From Gentiana macrophylla (taxonomy: Eukaryota > Streptophyta > Magnoliopsida > Gentianales > Gentianaceae), in NCBI GenBank assembly GCA_026214975.1, contig JAOBSW010000463.1:62001-126000 (forward strand): a stretch of 64,000 nt of DNA, written 5' to 3'. Every line of letters begins with the position of its first letter. Position 1 is the first letter of the stretch. The translations under genes and the position numbers were made by a program. The notes under the pieces are model-generated. The model did not search any database. It was not told the origin of the DNA and was given only the letters and a program-made list of their open reading frames with translations. Shown piece by piece: positions 34,523 to 44,819 of the stretch.

Positions 34523-35300
34523 CAGTCAATATGATATGATGTTGAGACAGCTGCTGCCGTATTTCCAAAATGGAAATACGTTCGCTTCCAAAAAGCTCTT
34601 CCAGCTTTTCATCACACAGTATAGTCATTGATTTCAATGGATCCTTAAAATGAAAATTACAAGACCAATTGAACCAACAATACGGACGGTGTAGTCATTT
34701 CATTTGCCATAAATGAATTTTTTTATATGCAAAAAACAATATTGATGATGGATGCAGAAACAAGTCTCCAAACAAACGTTTAAGCAGATGCATTTGAGTC
34801 ACTATAATATATCAGAATAAATCAGGATGTTTAGTTACATCCAAGAAAGAGACGTTGGTTTAGCTTTTCAGTGCCATTAAGTGGAAAGGTCTTTGGAATG
34901 CTTTCAAAGCCAATAAAGTGCGAAAAACAATAATTATGTAGGCATAAAGAAGTACAACTAACTTTCAATATTGTTTGAAATGGAAAAGGAGGGACTAGTT
35001 TTAACTTACCTCGAGCTGATTCATCTTAATGTATTCCCACATCTGTCCATATACCTCAGTCACAGGCATCTTTCTCTCAGCAGTACCAAAGAAATTTGCA
35101 AGTGCATCAGAGATTATCTCATTTGCAACCGAATTTAAACCCTCACTTCCAGATGCAATCTCTGTCTTCGAAGAGTCCACCTCTGTCTTCGTAGAGTCTC
35201 CCTCTGTCTTTCCAGAGTCCACCTCTGTCTTCGCCGGAAAGTGGTGCACCGGTGAGGAAGTGGACTGTGGATTTGGTTATATATTTGTGCAGTAGCCATG
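34523..35300 (-). pseudogene. Captured fragment of a SWIB/MDM2-domain gene, two exons
   Basis: Exon 1 (down to 35010) ends with ISDALANFFGTAERKMPVTE and QMWEYIKMNQLE, the first half of a SWIB domain; exon 2 (34643-34523) continues DPLKSMTILCDEKLEELFGS, the second half. The donor GTAAGT and acceptor TTTTAAG join in frame, and a second donor follows at 34522, so introns were captured too. Before the domain are four 7-residue units (KTEVDSG, KTEGDST, KTEVDSS, KTEIASG). An ATG at 35300 reads MATAQIYNQIHSPLPH but in another frame. SWIB proteins act in chromatin or plastid nucleoids; this copy lacks its 3' end. Confidence 0.82.
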
Positions 35301-35455
35301 ATAGTCGTTGGTTGCTAGCCATGAATCAGCGTGTTGGAAGATAAGGGTAATTTAGTCCGACAGAAATTATTTGTCCTTATTGCAACTAAAAAAAGATGTG
35401 TGGATTAATGCTTAATTAAGGGGAAAAAAGTGGACTTATACCTAATTTTTCCATA

Positions 35456-36999
35456 ATAATATCATCCACATAAATCAAAATATAAGCGCGAGCACCGTCA
35501 TGAGAATTAGTATATAAGGAGGTGTCGGCTTTGGAGCCGACAAACCCAAACTGAGTCAAGACATCAGTGAAGCAAGAAAACAAAGCATGGGGAGCCTGAC
35601 GAAGGCCATAAAGACTGCGACGAAGACGGCAAACATAGTCGGGATAATCAGGGTGAAGAAATATATGTGGCTGCTGCATATAAACGGGCTCAGATAAGTG
35701 GCCAAGGAGAAAAACATTATGAATGTCCACCTGGCGAAGAGACCAACCCAGCAAAATAGCAAGAGACAAAAGAGGATGAATAGTGACCGGTTTAACAACC
35801 GGACTGAATGTGTCAGTGACATCAACCCCTTCGGTCTGATGAAAACCCTTGGCCACAAGGTGAGCCTTGTGACACTCAAAACAGTCGTCTGCATGATTCT
35901 TAGTGTGATAAATCCATTTATTTCCAACAATATTCATTCGTGGATGCGGAGGCACAAGATCTCAGGTATGATTGCACAACAACGCGTCAATTACCTCTCT
36001 CATATCATTACTCCAATTCGGGTGTTTGTAGGCTTCGGTATAGGAAGAAGGGTCCAGGGAGTCGGTAGAGGCAACAAGGGCTTTAGGAAGTGGATAACAG
36101 ATGAAGTCGAGCCGAGAGATAGTTTTGAGAGAATTGGTTTTTGTTCGAGTAGCCATGATATGGGTGGGAGAAGGTTGGTCAGGAGATGAGGCTGGAGAGT
36201 CCGAGGCCGAAGTGGACGCAGGAGAGGTGGGTGGGGAAGGCTTAGGAGTGGGGGCCGAAGGAGGTGGGGCCGGGTTGGAGGGAGCAGGCATGGAAGGCGG
36301 ATTTTGTGGAGGTGATGGCCGAAAGATTGGAAGCGGGACAGTGAGATTATCAAGTAAGAGTTTAGAAGGAGAAGGCGTGTAGGAGAGGACGGATTCATCG
36401 AAAACAACGTGGCGAGCAATATAGATAAGGCCAGAGGCAAGGTCTAGACATTTATAACCGTGATGTGAAGGACTATAGCCAAGAAAGATGCAAGTTTTGG
36501 AACGAAAATCAGTCTTATGATGGTTGTAGGGACGGAGATAGGACCAGCACACACAGCCAAAGACTCGAAGGAATGTATAGTCAGGGGATCGATGGTAGAC
36601 CATTTCAAAAGGGGACTTATAATGGAGGACTTGGATGGTAAGACGGTTGATGATATAAGTGGCAGTGATAAAGGCATCCTCCCAATAAGGAAGTGGAAGG
36701 TTGGATAGGGCAAGAAGAGAAATGCCGACTTCAACGATTTGACGGCGGCAGCGCTCAATGGCACCAACTTGTTCGTGGGTGTGGGGACAGGAAAGGCGAT
36801 GCCGGATACCAAGAGAGGTAAGAAGAGTGGAAACATGACGGTAGTCACCACCCCAATCAGTTTGGATGGATTTTAGTTTGGTATTAAACTGGCGTTCGAT
36901 CATGGCAAGGAAGTCAGGAAAGATAGTTTCAACATCAGATTTATTTTTCAGGGGGTAGAGCCATAGGTATTTGGTGAAGTCATTGATAGCAAAATACTT
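35456..36999 (-). pseudogene. Copia-3 integrase and reverse transcriptase N-terminus
   Basis: Minus strand: integrase core KYFAINDFTKYLWLYPLKN, SIQTDWGGDYRHVSTLL (aspartate kept), EQVGAIERCRRQIVEVGISL, tail FLRVFGCVCWSYLRPYNHHK and IFLGYSPSHHGYKC. A proline-serine-rich linker of about 60 residues precedes RT (VGNKWIYHTKNHA, AHLVAKGFHQTEGVD, RQVDIHNVFLLGHLSEPVYM, SLYGLRQAPHALF, LIYVDDII). A frame break lies between linker and RT near 35960. The copia text ends at 36999 where Gyp-B begins. Confidence 0.88.
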
Positions 37000-37402
37000 A
37001 ACCGCTAACTTTTACCGACCAGTATCGGGTCAACGGGAGTATAGTGGTCACAAGGTCGAATCCACAAGGAGTAATGTCTAAGTACCAACGCCGACATATA
37101 ACTTAGTTCAGTCAAAATAATGGTAGAGGATATTATACGAATGCAAAAATAAAGGTTATACTAACGAGTTTACTTTAGGTATTAAAAGGTATAGCCGACT
37201 ATGATCCCACGAGCTACTTTTACCCCTAAGGAAAGACTTAACAGGGAGTGTGTCCTAACCGACCTACCTATCCAATGTAGTTTAACGACATCCACGGGTG
37301 CCAACTCCTAATTCTAGTGATTAGACTGAACAACTCGATCTAACCACCCTATGTGAAGCTAACCGACTCTCCCTTTAGAAAACCGATTATCCTAACATGA
37401 TT
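36623..37402. repeat. 780-bp duplicated block, left copy
   Basis: Matches 47017-47799 with roughly a dozen differences. It spans the junction between Copia-3 integrase (to 36999) and the Gyp-B LTR (from 37000), so the two copies descend from one event that already contained the nested insertion. It ends abruptly in Gyp-C integrase at 37403. Confidence 0.93.
37000..37402 (-). repeat. Gyp-B LTR, terminal fragment
   Basis: The outer 400 bases of the LTR seen whole at 47394-49149, antisense. Contains the GTCACAAGGTCGAATCCAC stretch that on the minus strand reads as the GGATTCGAC motif common near Athila/Tat LTR ends. Confidence 0.8.
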
Positions 37403-38275
37403 TATTCTTGTAATGGTAGATTATGTTTCGTAATGGGTAGAAGCTGAAGCTCTTCCCACTAATGATACCAAGGTTGTCATACGATTCCTTAAAAAGAACA
37501 TATTCACTAGATATGGCATTCCAAGGGCAATCATTAGTGATAGAGGTTCACACTTTTGTAATCGACCATTTACTAAGTTAATTGAGAAATATGGTGTAAC
37601 GCATAAGTTAGGAACACCCTATCACCCGCAAACTAGTGGTCAGGTAGAGGTATCGAATAGAGAAATCAAAAGAATCGTGGAAAAAACAGTTGATTCAAAT
37701 CGTAAAAACTGGGCAGTTAAATTAGATGATGCATTATGGGTGTCTGAAACGACTTTTAAAACACCAATTGGTTGTTCTCCCTATAAGCTAGTCTTTGGTA
37801 AGTCTTGTCATATCCAGGTTGAGTTAGAACACCGAGCCTTACGGGCTATTAGATTTACGAATTTTGATCCTAAGGTGTTGGTGATCATAGATTGCTTCAA
37901 TTGACAGAACTAGAAGAATTTCGTCTCGATTCTTATGAAAACGCTCGAATCTACAAGGAACGCACGAAATCTTTCCATGATAAGAAAATCTATAATCGTG
38001 AGTTCCATGTAGGTGATCGAGTGCTTTTGTACAATTCACGTTTAAAGTTGTTTCCAAGTAAGCTTAAATCAAGATGGACAGGTCCATTTAAAGTAACACG
38101 GGTTTACAAAACTGGAGCTGTTGGACTAACTGATGGAAATACAACTTTTATAGCCAATGGCCACAGAGTAAAGTTATTTGTGGAGGGAGAAGGAATCACA
38201 CTGAAAGAAGAAATAATGCTCTTGATTGATCCCCGACAAATTGAAAAAGCAGAGGAAAATAAAATAAAAAAATGA
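37403..38275 (+). pseudogene. Gyp-C integrase (core to C-terminus)
   Basis: Reads VMVDYVS, stop, [20 protein letters not shown], then [18 protein letters not shown] with the second catalytic aspartate, [20 protein letters not shown] with the third catalytic position E, and [21 protein letters not shown] frame change at about 37895 leads to the C-terminal domain KKIYNREFHVGDRVLLYNS, RLKLFPSKLKSRWTGPFK. Similar to Gyp-A integrase but clearly diverged. One internal stop and one frameshift. Confidence 0.87.
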
Positions 38276-39203
38276 AAAGCGAAAAGCGAGAAACCGAATC
38301 GGCCGAATACCAGGTGCTATCCATCTTTACTTTTCTGTATTTTTAATTATGTTTAAACTCTTTTCGTCTTTTACCGGATAGACGTAAAAGAACTGGATGT
38401 CTTTTGTAGATAGAATAGGAGTTTTTATTTTACTTTTGAAATTAGGTCTTGATAAAGATGTCGCGTTTTCTATGAAGCTTTAGTTTTGAACAAAACAAGA
38501 AATTGTTGAGAGAGATCAGATTGAGAGAAGTTTGTAATGGAACATCAAGAAGTGCGATAAAAGAAAGGCAAAGTTTCTAATGAGATGCGAGAATCTGTGG
38601 AAAAAGTGAACATGTTGGATATTTGTGGGAAAAACACAACCAAATCCCAGGATGAGTGTTTGAATATTGTTAGGAAGGAACGATTAGGTGGTTATCCGAA
38701 AATCCCGATGGAATTCGAGAGATAATTCAAATGCTTCATTTTTAGGAGTTAGGTTGATCGAAGCGTTATATCGTAACTTTGGAAGATTTAGAAATCGAAG
38801 AATTAGGAACCCTTAAGTTTGAGTCTTTTCTTTTATTTTATTTTATAAAATTTTCAGATAACTTTCGAGAATTTTATAAAATTGGATCTTTATGAAAATT
38901 TGAGGAGTTTTATAAAAGTTTTATAAAAGTTTTTTCAGTTTTAGTTTAAATGTTTTATAAGAGTTGATATAAATTTATTAGAATTTTATAAGCTTTTTAT
39001 TAAAGTGTTATAAAGATTTTATTAAATTTTTAGAAATTGTTATAAAATTATAAAATTTCCTTCAAATGTTATTTTTAGTAAGTTTTAAAATTTTATAAAC
39101 TTATTTTTAAGATTTTAATTAAGTTTTATTAGGATTTGTATAAGTTTTCATCAAAAATCATAAAAAGTCAAAAAAAATCGAAAAGGTAAAAAAAAAATTG
39201 GGC
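38276..39203 (+). other. Gyp-C spacer after integrase
   Basis: Non-coding; from about 38820 it is dominated by TTTTATAAAA-type words. No promoter or gene recognised before the palindromic boxes at 39205. Confidence 0.5.
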
Positions 39204-39204
39204 A

Positions 39205-39239
39205 CGGACCGATCCGGCCTTAACCCGGACCGGTCCGGG
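39205..39239. promoter_or_regulatory. Palindromic box pair, first site in Gyp-C
   Basis: CGGACCGATCCGG (39205-39217) followed by the perfect 16-base palindrome CCCGGACCGGTCCGGG (39224-39239). The same pair arrangement occurs in the Gyp-C LTR at 45580-45613. It lies 420 bases before the ORF starting at 39660 and just before a pyrimidine-rich leader with a possible intron (GTATAA at 39515, TCGTAG at 39657). Confidence 0.6.
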
Positions 39240-39659
39240 CATGAAAAAGGACGGGGACCCTTCTTTTCTTCTTCTTCTTCCCTAATTCTTCTAACAGCCG
39301 CACCCAACACACCAAACCCCACCATTACGAAATTTTTTCACTTTTCTTCAACAAAACTTCATCTCACACTACACCATTACTTAATTTCTTCTCATTTTCA
39401 TCTCCTCTCTTCAACACAAATTGAAAAATTCAAAAAGGGTCAAAAACAAGCTCCATTTCATTCCGGCGACTTTTCAACTTTTCCGGCCTACTTTTCAACG
39501 TTTTCTACATATTAAGGTATAATTTAGTTTATCTAGTTATCAATTTCGTATTTTTCATAATTTTTTAGATTAATTTCAACTGTTTTGATTTTTGAGTGTG
39601 TTGTGACATTTTTATTTTTTGTTGTTTTTGTTGTTGATTGGCATTACCAATATCGTAGA

Positions 39660-40267
39660 ATGGCTGAGTCGAGTACTAGAGTCTCTAAAAAGAGAAAATC
39701 GAAAATTCCTATATCAACTCCTGTCGTAGGCACAGTAATTTTGTCAGCTGAGGAAGAAGCCTTAAGCTTTGAAAAAACCGCATCACCTGAGGCTAAGAAA
39801 GCGTATAAGAAAATTTATAGTAAATGTGATGTGTTGGTTGAAAAAGGATTAGACTTGGATGACTTAGGTGATGAAGTTAAGGATATCTTTAGAAAGCGTC
39901 AGTGGTTAGATTTAGCGAAATGAAAGGAAGGGAGATTAACACGACTATAGTAGCTGAGTTTTATTCGGTTTTATCTACATTGTCAGAAGAGCAGCTTACT
40001 CAGTCGGAAACTGTACCCTTACGAGCCAGAAATATTCCTTTTAACCCTGCCGTCATTAATGCAATTCTAGGAGTTGAAGAATTTCCTGAGGAGGAGGATT
40101 ACAGGGTAGTTTATAATTTAGATGATCCTGCCTATCCACCTTGTCAGCCTGATTCTTATACCTTACCAGAGTGGGTAACACCTATTCCACCACCCTCAAG
40201 CTTTCATCCATCGTCATATCCTTTTGGAAGCCAATCTAGTGGAACAGTGTATTTTCGACAGTGTTGA
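39660..40267 (+). pseudogene. Gyp-C extra ORF 1 (plant transposon protein-like domain), frameshifted
   Basis: Begins MAESSTRVSKKRKSKIPIST with a lysine-rich, nuclear-signal-like start, then YSKCDVLVEKGLDLDDLGDE. A one-base shift near 39900 leads to EINTTIVAEFYSVLSTL and VPLRARNIPFNPAVINAILG, ending with a proline-rich tail (about 40267). The EFYS...PFNPAVIN pattern is that of the so-called putative plant transposon protein domain found in Athila/Tat-type elements. Role unknown. Diverged copy of the next ORF. Confidence 0.6.
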
Positions 40268-40790
40268 GACCAAGCGATGTCGAGTTGGGGAGGATTCACT
40301 TGAGTTTGCACATGTCACGATGGCATGAGTTTGATGGGTCTTGATAGTTGATCAGGACCACGACTTGATTCGACCATCGCCTTCTCGATCGTTTCGAGTT
40401 CGAGTTTTCAAGTTGATCCTGAGGAAGACTACGATGAAGATTGAATTTAATAATTTTTGATTAAAACATTTTTATTGCCTTTTTTTCTCGACATTTTTCA
40501 TTTAAATATTGGTTTGTTTTCGTTTTTGTTTAGTTTGATTTTATAATCGTTTTTATCAAAATTTGGTTTGCATTTTAAATCGGTTTAGTTTTTATAAAAA
40601 CTATAAAAAAACTCAAAAATAATTATTACGTCATTTTACAAAAATATAATGTGTCGTTTTATCCGTTCGTATCAAGTTAAATTAACCTTTACAACGTATC
40701 TTCGAGGAAATAGCGAGTAATAGGCACGTGAAGTAAAAAAACTAAAGTTCAATTTGACTTTCACCTCTCGTCCTCGGTAAAAGTAGGATG

Positions 40791-40810
40791 AGGCCGGACC
40801 GGTCCGGCCT
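40791..40810. promoter_or_regulatory. Palindromic box, second site in Gyp-C
   Basis: AGGCCGGACCGGTCCGGCCT is a perfect 20-base palindrome, followed 8 bases later by CGCCCGATCCGTG. It is 85 bases before a TATA motif TATATAAAGGAGG (40895-40907) and 180 bases before the next ORF. Confidence 0.65.
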
Positions 40811-40894
40811 ATACTCGCCCGATCCGTGAAGGGAAATAGCATGACTCATTTTTTGAGTCTGTCTCGTTCATCCACGTATGTATTACTTTCTATC

Positions 40895-40907
40895 TATATA
40901 AAGGAGG
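40895..40907 (+). promoter_or_regulatory. Internal TATA box upstream of Gyp-C ORF 2
   Basis: TATATAAAGGAGG, the same core as TATATAAAGGAG of the Gyp-C LTR (45631-45642), about 90 bases before the ATG at 40989. Suggests a promoter inside the element that drives ORF 2. Confidence 0.55.
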
Positions 40908-40988
40908 CCAGGGAATGAGGAAAGGATACCATTTCTTTCACTGCCTATCTACTTCCAACTGTAATTTTATTTTTTATCAAGTTTTAAA

Positions 40989-41819
40989 ATGTCGAACCAC
41001 TCTTCACCGTCGGTTAATTCTTACGAGCCACATACACCGAGATCATCCGAATCTCAAGCTTCTAATGAGAGTATCATTTTACACAATCATTTTGCGAATT
41101 CTCCAATCCTATTGGAGAAAGGTTTAAATTTCGACAAGCTTGATCAATGGGGAAAAACAATCATTCGAAGTTTTGGTTGGAAAAAATTTGTCAGTACACC
41201 GAGAGGACGGGTAAATGTCTTAATAGTGCGAGAATTTTATTCTGCACTTATGACGACATCTATTGTCGATATCACTCAGATTGTTCTAGTAAGAGGAGTG
41301 GCTGTTCCCTTCTCTTCATCTATTATCAACCAAATTTTTGAAATTCCACCAGTTACGATGCCACATTTTGAAGTGCAATGGGGACTACAAAATCCCTCTA
41401 ATCATTTGAATAAAGTACACGAGTCGTTCCAATGTCTGTTCCCGCTTTTTGATACAAATCACGACATGTCAACACGAGCTCTACTTCCACATTTAAAGGC
41501 GTGGAAGCATTTTATAAATTCTCGAGTTTATCCCACCTGGGATTTTGGAAGTTTGACTGAGAATGAAATGCTTCTACTTTTTGCTTTGGCATTTGGTGTA
41601 TTTGTTGATTGGGGTATATTGATTCACAGGACAGTGTTGGAATTTGCGATCACGAGAGGTAGTAGGGGGAAACCTATGCCTAATTCATGGGTGATATCAC
41701 GTTTGTGTATTCTTCTGAATGGAGTAGAAGAGCTAGAGACGGATGAAATTTTTCCGTCTAGAGATAGTCGGTTTGGATTGCTACCGGTTGATACACCGGG
41801 TTGTTCGTCTACCATCTAG
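40989..41819 (+). CDS. Gyp-C extra ORF 2, 276 aa (plant transposon protein-like domain)
   Basis: An uninterrupted frame from MSNHSSPSVNSYEPHTPRSS to PVDTPGCSSTI. A serine-rich start (residues 1-35) is followed by the domain: LLEKGLNFDKLDQWGKTIIR, VNVLIVREFYSALMTTSIVD, VRGVAVPFSSSIINQIFEIP, WKHFINSRVYPTWDFGSLTE and LLLFALAFGVFVDWGILIHR. These match the general pattern of the putative plant transposon protein domain of Athila/Tat elements. No membrane anchor or catalytic motif is evident. It has its own TATA box and palindromic box upstream. Intact although the rest of Gyp-C is broken, which is notable. Molecular role unknown. Confidence 0.65.
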   Translation: MSNHSSPSVNSYEPHTPRSSESQASNESIILHNHFANSPILLEKGLNFDKLDQWGKTIIRSFGWKKFVSTPRGRVNVLIVREFYSALMTTSIVDITQIVLVRGVAVPFSSSIINQIFEIPPVTMPHFEVQWGLQNPSNHLNKVHESFQCLFPLFDTNHDMSTRALLPHLKAWKHFINSRVYPTWDFGSLTENEMLLLFALAFGVFVDWGILIHRTVLEFAITRGSRGKPMPNSWVISRLCILLNGVEELETDEIFPSRDSRFGLLPVDTPGCSSTI

Positions 41820-43321
41820 AGAGTTGTTTGTTGGTTTTATTTAAGTTTGAATAAGTTAAATTAAGTTAAGTTTGAAGTTAATTTAGTTAAGTTAAGTTTT
41901 CCTTTTGTAATAATGTATCTTGTTTAATATATATGTCTTAGTTTTTTAAGTTGTTTGTTTTTTATTTAATGATATAATTAGTATACGCTAAAATAAAATC
42001 AGAAAAATAAAGTTAATAGATAATTTTAATTTTATTTTCGAACCTACTTCTTTACTACTTATTGAACATCGGGACGATGCCACTTCGTAAGTGGGGAGTA
42101 GAGTTAGGTTAGAAAATTCATTAAAATTTTCGAAAAAATAGTCAAAAATAATTATATTATATGTCTAATTTAGATTTTAATAACATTTTAAGTTTATATA
42201 ATTGAGTAATTAATATTAGATATTGTTTTTATAAAATTATATAAGTATGTTGATATTTATAAGTAAACTTTTTAGAATTATTTTCAATATAAATTATGAG
42301 TTTGGAATTGGACTAAGTTTGTTGATTTTTGGCACCACAAAAATATAACTATAACCAAATAACCTACCTCAGCCTTGATTAGAGTGATCAAGACCTCACT
42401 CGAAATTGTCAATTGTGATTAAATAACCAAGCTATAGCTAATTTTGGTCTACATTTCCTTGAAATTCCGCAAGTTTGTACGTACTTATGAACAGAGATGG
42501 AGACATAAAAGCTAAGTTTTGGTATATGCTGAGACTGAAAAAATTAGATAAGTATTAGTATATTCGATCTTACCTCATGACACTTGCAAGATAGTCGATT
42601 TTGGTAATAAGTTCGGATATATTAATATTCTGAATTAAGAACGAAGCACCATATTTACACAGAATTAATCAAATATCAGGTATCTTCCTTATCTGTGATT
42701 AACAACTTTAAAAAAAAAAAAAAAATAAAAAAAACATATCGGTTGTAGCTACCAATGATTGGAGTGAGTAGTGTATTATCACGAAATGTCCTATATCACT
42801 ATGAGGTAATTAAGCTCCCGATTGCCTAATGATAGTAGTCCAGCTAGGGTATTATCTCGAAATGTCCGATTGCTGGGAATGAAGGCACAAGATAAAATGA
42901 AAAAAAAAAAGTTGAATCATAAGATCTCAGGAATTATTACAAGTTTAAGGAAACCGGACTTGTAATTTTCGATCGAAAGAGTAGTACTCCGATCAATCTT
43001 GATGAAGCAATGCCTGTAAGTTTGATTTTCTACACACACTCACGCTTTTAGTTCTTAATCTCGAAAAAAAAAAAAAGATGTTATTGATCGATGATTATTT
43101 TTGATCAAGAATATGAAGATGTAGGTACGTACGACTTGCCTCTTTCTCTTTTTGATTTCCTTTTTTTCCGATTAACCAACATCTTGAATCTAAACTCTAT
43201 AAGCCATTTTTGTCAACTACCTAACCAAGTTTCCGATTCCAGGATTTCATAATAGTTGCGATTAAAAATAATTCTAATATTTTACTTATACTTATTAAGT
43301 ATTACATGTATAATTTTATTA
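41820..43321 (+). other. Gyp-C 3' non-coding region with first polypurine tract
   Basis: Contains a PPT-like GTAAGTGGGGAGTAGAG at about 42090 and two related segments with ATTATCACGAAATGTCC (42770) and ATTATCTCGAAATGTCC (42848), which resemble a pair in Gyp-A (10205-10360). Otherwise AT-rich without genes. Confidence 0.55.
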
Positions 43322-44623
43322 GGAAAAGGTTGTAAAGGACCATTTTACATCTTATTTATGTAAAAAGGACAACAAAAAAATGCAATGGTTGAGAAGGACA
43401 AAAAGTAATGTCAATCCAAAAATACCCTTTATAATTATAACTAGCCTCCATTATCCCAAAATGTAGAAAACCCTAGCCTCAATCCTCTTCTCTTCTCTGC
43501 AAATTGAAAAACCCCCAGCCGTTGCTTCTTCATTCATGCCTCATTCAATGAAGAATCCTTACGATTCTCCAAAATCATCCCCATATCTCCTTCATTCGAT
43601 GCTCTGTAAAAAGAAACGCAGAGGAAAAAAACGCAGGAAAAGAAACGCCGAAATAGAATGTGCATTTTTTTCGATGATGGAGGCTTAATTCAAACGCAGG
43701 AGGGTTAATTCGATGATGGAGGCTTAATTCGAGGATTCAAACTCTCCGGATTCAAACGCAGAGGAAAAAAAGCAGGAAAAACCTCTCTTGCTTAATTCGA
43801 GCAAAAAAAAGCAGGAAACTTGTCTCCGGCGATTTGGCTCCGCTGATTTGGTCTCCGGCGATTTGGCTCCTCACTGTTTTTTCTCTGTTTTTTCTGGCGA
43901 TTGTTTTCCGCTGATTTCCATGGATTCGGCTTTTTCGCCGCTGATTTCCATGATGTCGCCGCCGGTGGTTATTATCTCTGTTTTTTTGGTCTCCGACGTG
44001 TGGCGAGGCTTCTTGTCCCTGGTTCAATGGCTGCATTTTGGGGATTGTTAAACCTGTAATGGATTGTTAGGTTTTGCTGCATTTCGGTTTTGATCAATTG
44101 TTGTTGTATGAATCCTACTGTCTTTATTTTTGTTCTTTAAGAATTGTTGTTGAAGAATTATCAATTGTTTGTTTTTGAGGAATTATCAATGCATTTTTTG
44201 TAATGTTACTACATTTTTGTAATGTTACTACAGTTTTGTATGAATATGCACGATCTTAAGGTACACAAATCCCTATTGGGTTCCTTTCCAAGTAGGGTAT
44301 AGAAAGAGTAACGTTTTGGCATTTTTTCTATGAATATGCACGATCTTAAGGTACACAAATCCCCTATTGGGGTTCCCCTTCCCCAGTAGGGTATAGAAAG
44401 CAATGGAAACACCCTTAAACATAGTAACACATAATGTAGTAACTCATAGTAACACCAACACGTAGTAACACCAGCACGACTTTAATGTGAAAAGAAAAAA
44501 AAAAATATTATCATTAAGGGTATTTTTGTACATCTCTTTTTTTTTGTCCTTCTCAACCAAATATTATTTTTTTTGTCCTATTCTTCATTTAAGATGTAAA
44601 GTTGTCCTTTAGGACCACCACCC
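43322..44623. mobile_element. Non-autonomous MULE in Gyp-C, 1.3 kb
   Basis: Long terminal inverted repeats of about 105 bases: the left end shares TTTACATCTTA, GGTTGAGAAGGACAAAAA and AAAAATACCCTT with the reverse of the right end (44510-44623). No transposase. The left inside has gene-leader-like text (AAACCCTAGCCTCAATCC, 43470) and a plus frame at 43788-44051 of unknown value; the right inside holds a 95-bp tandem duplication with TATGAATATGCACGATCTTA (44237 and 44330). Could be a Pack-MULE with an unrecognised capture. Target duplication not resolved. Confidence 0.7.
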
Positions 44624-44779
44624 GTAAGTTTATCTAAATAATATTTGATTATTAAGTTATTTAATTTATATACTCTTTCTGTCTTCTTAAGATTTTAAAT
44701 TAAGATAGATAATATATTTATAATATTGACAATATAAATTATAATCTGATAAATTATACTATCTTTTATTACCGCTTAT

Positions 44780-44819
44780 TTTTGCTCGAGGACGATCAAA
44801 AGCTAAGTGGGGAGTAATT
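44780..44819 (+). other. Gyp-C terminal hairpin and polypurine tract
   Basis: TTTGCTCGAGGACGATCAAA (hairpin arms with one mismatch) followed by GCTAAGTGGGGAGTAATT directly before the LTR start TGATGTATT. Same order as in Gyp-A (10750-10786). Confidence 0.75.

Larger units (their letters stand above)
32545..35455. mobile_element. Pack-MULE carrying fragments of two host genes
   Basis: Inserted inside the RT active-site region of Copia-3: YVDDII ends at 35456 and IITGSSSS begins at 32545. ATTATT-rich bases stand on both sides, compatible with a 7- to 9-bp duplication. Imperfect long terminal inverted repeats of about 100 bases share TTTTTTTAGTTGCAAAAAGG and GGACAAA (32602-32626; reverse at 35371-35396). 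No transposase is encoded. Inside are exon-intron pieces of a PDR-type transporter gene (plus) and a SWIB gene (minus). Capture with introns means DNA-level capture, the definition of a Pack-MULE. Confidence 0.8.

Noticed and set aside
36101..36382. Glycine-rich plus-strand ORF
   Set aside because: It is the antisense of the proline-serine linker of the Copia-3 polyprotein.
36000..36851. Additional minus-strand ORFs rich in leucine and proline
   Set aside because: Shadow frames of the Copia-3 integrase and linker; the integrase frame carries the conserved motifs.
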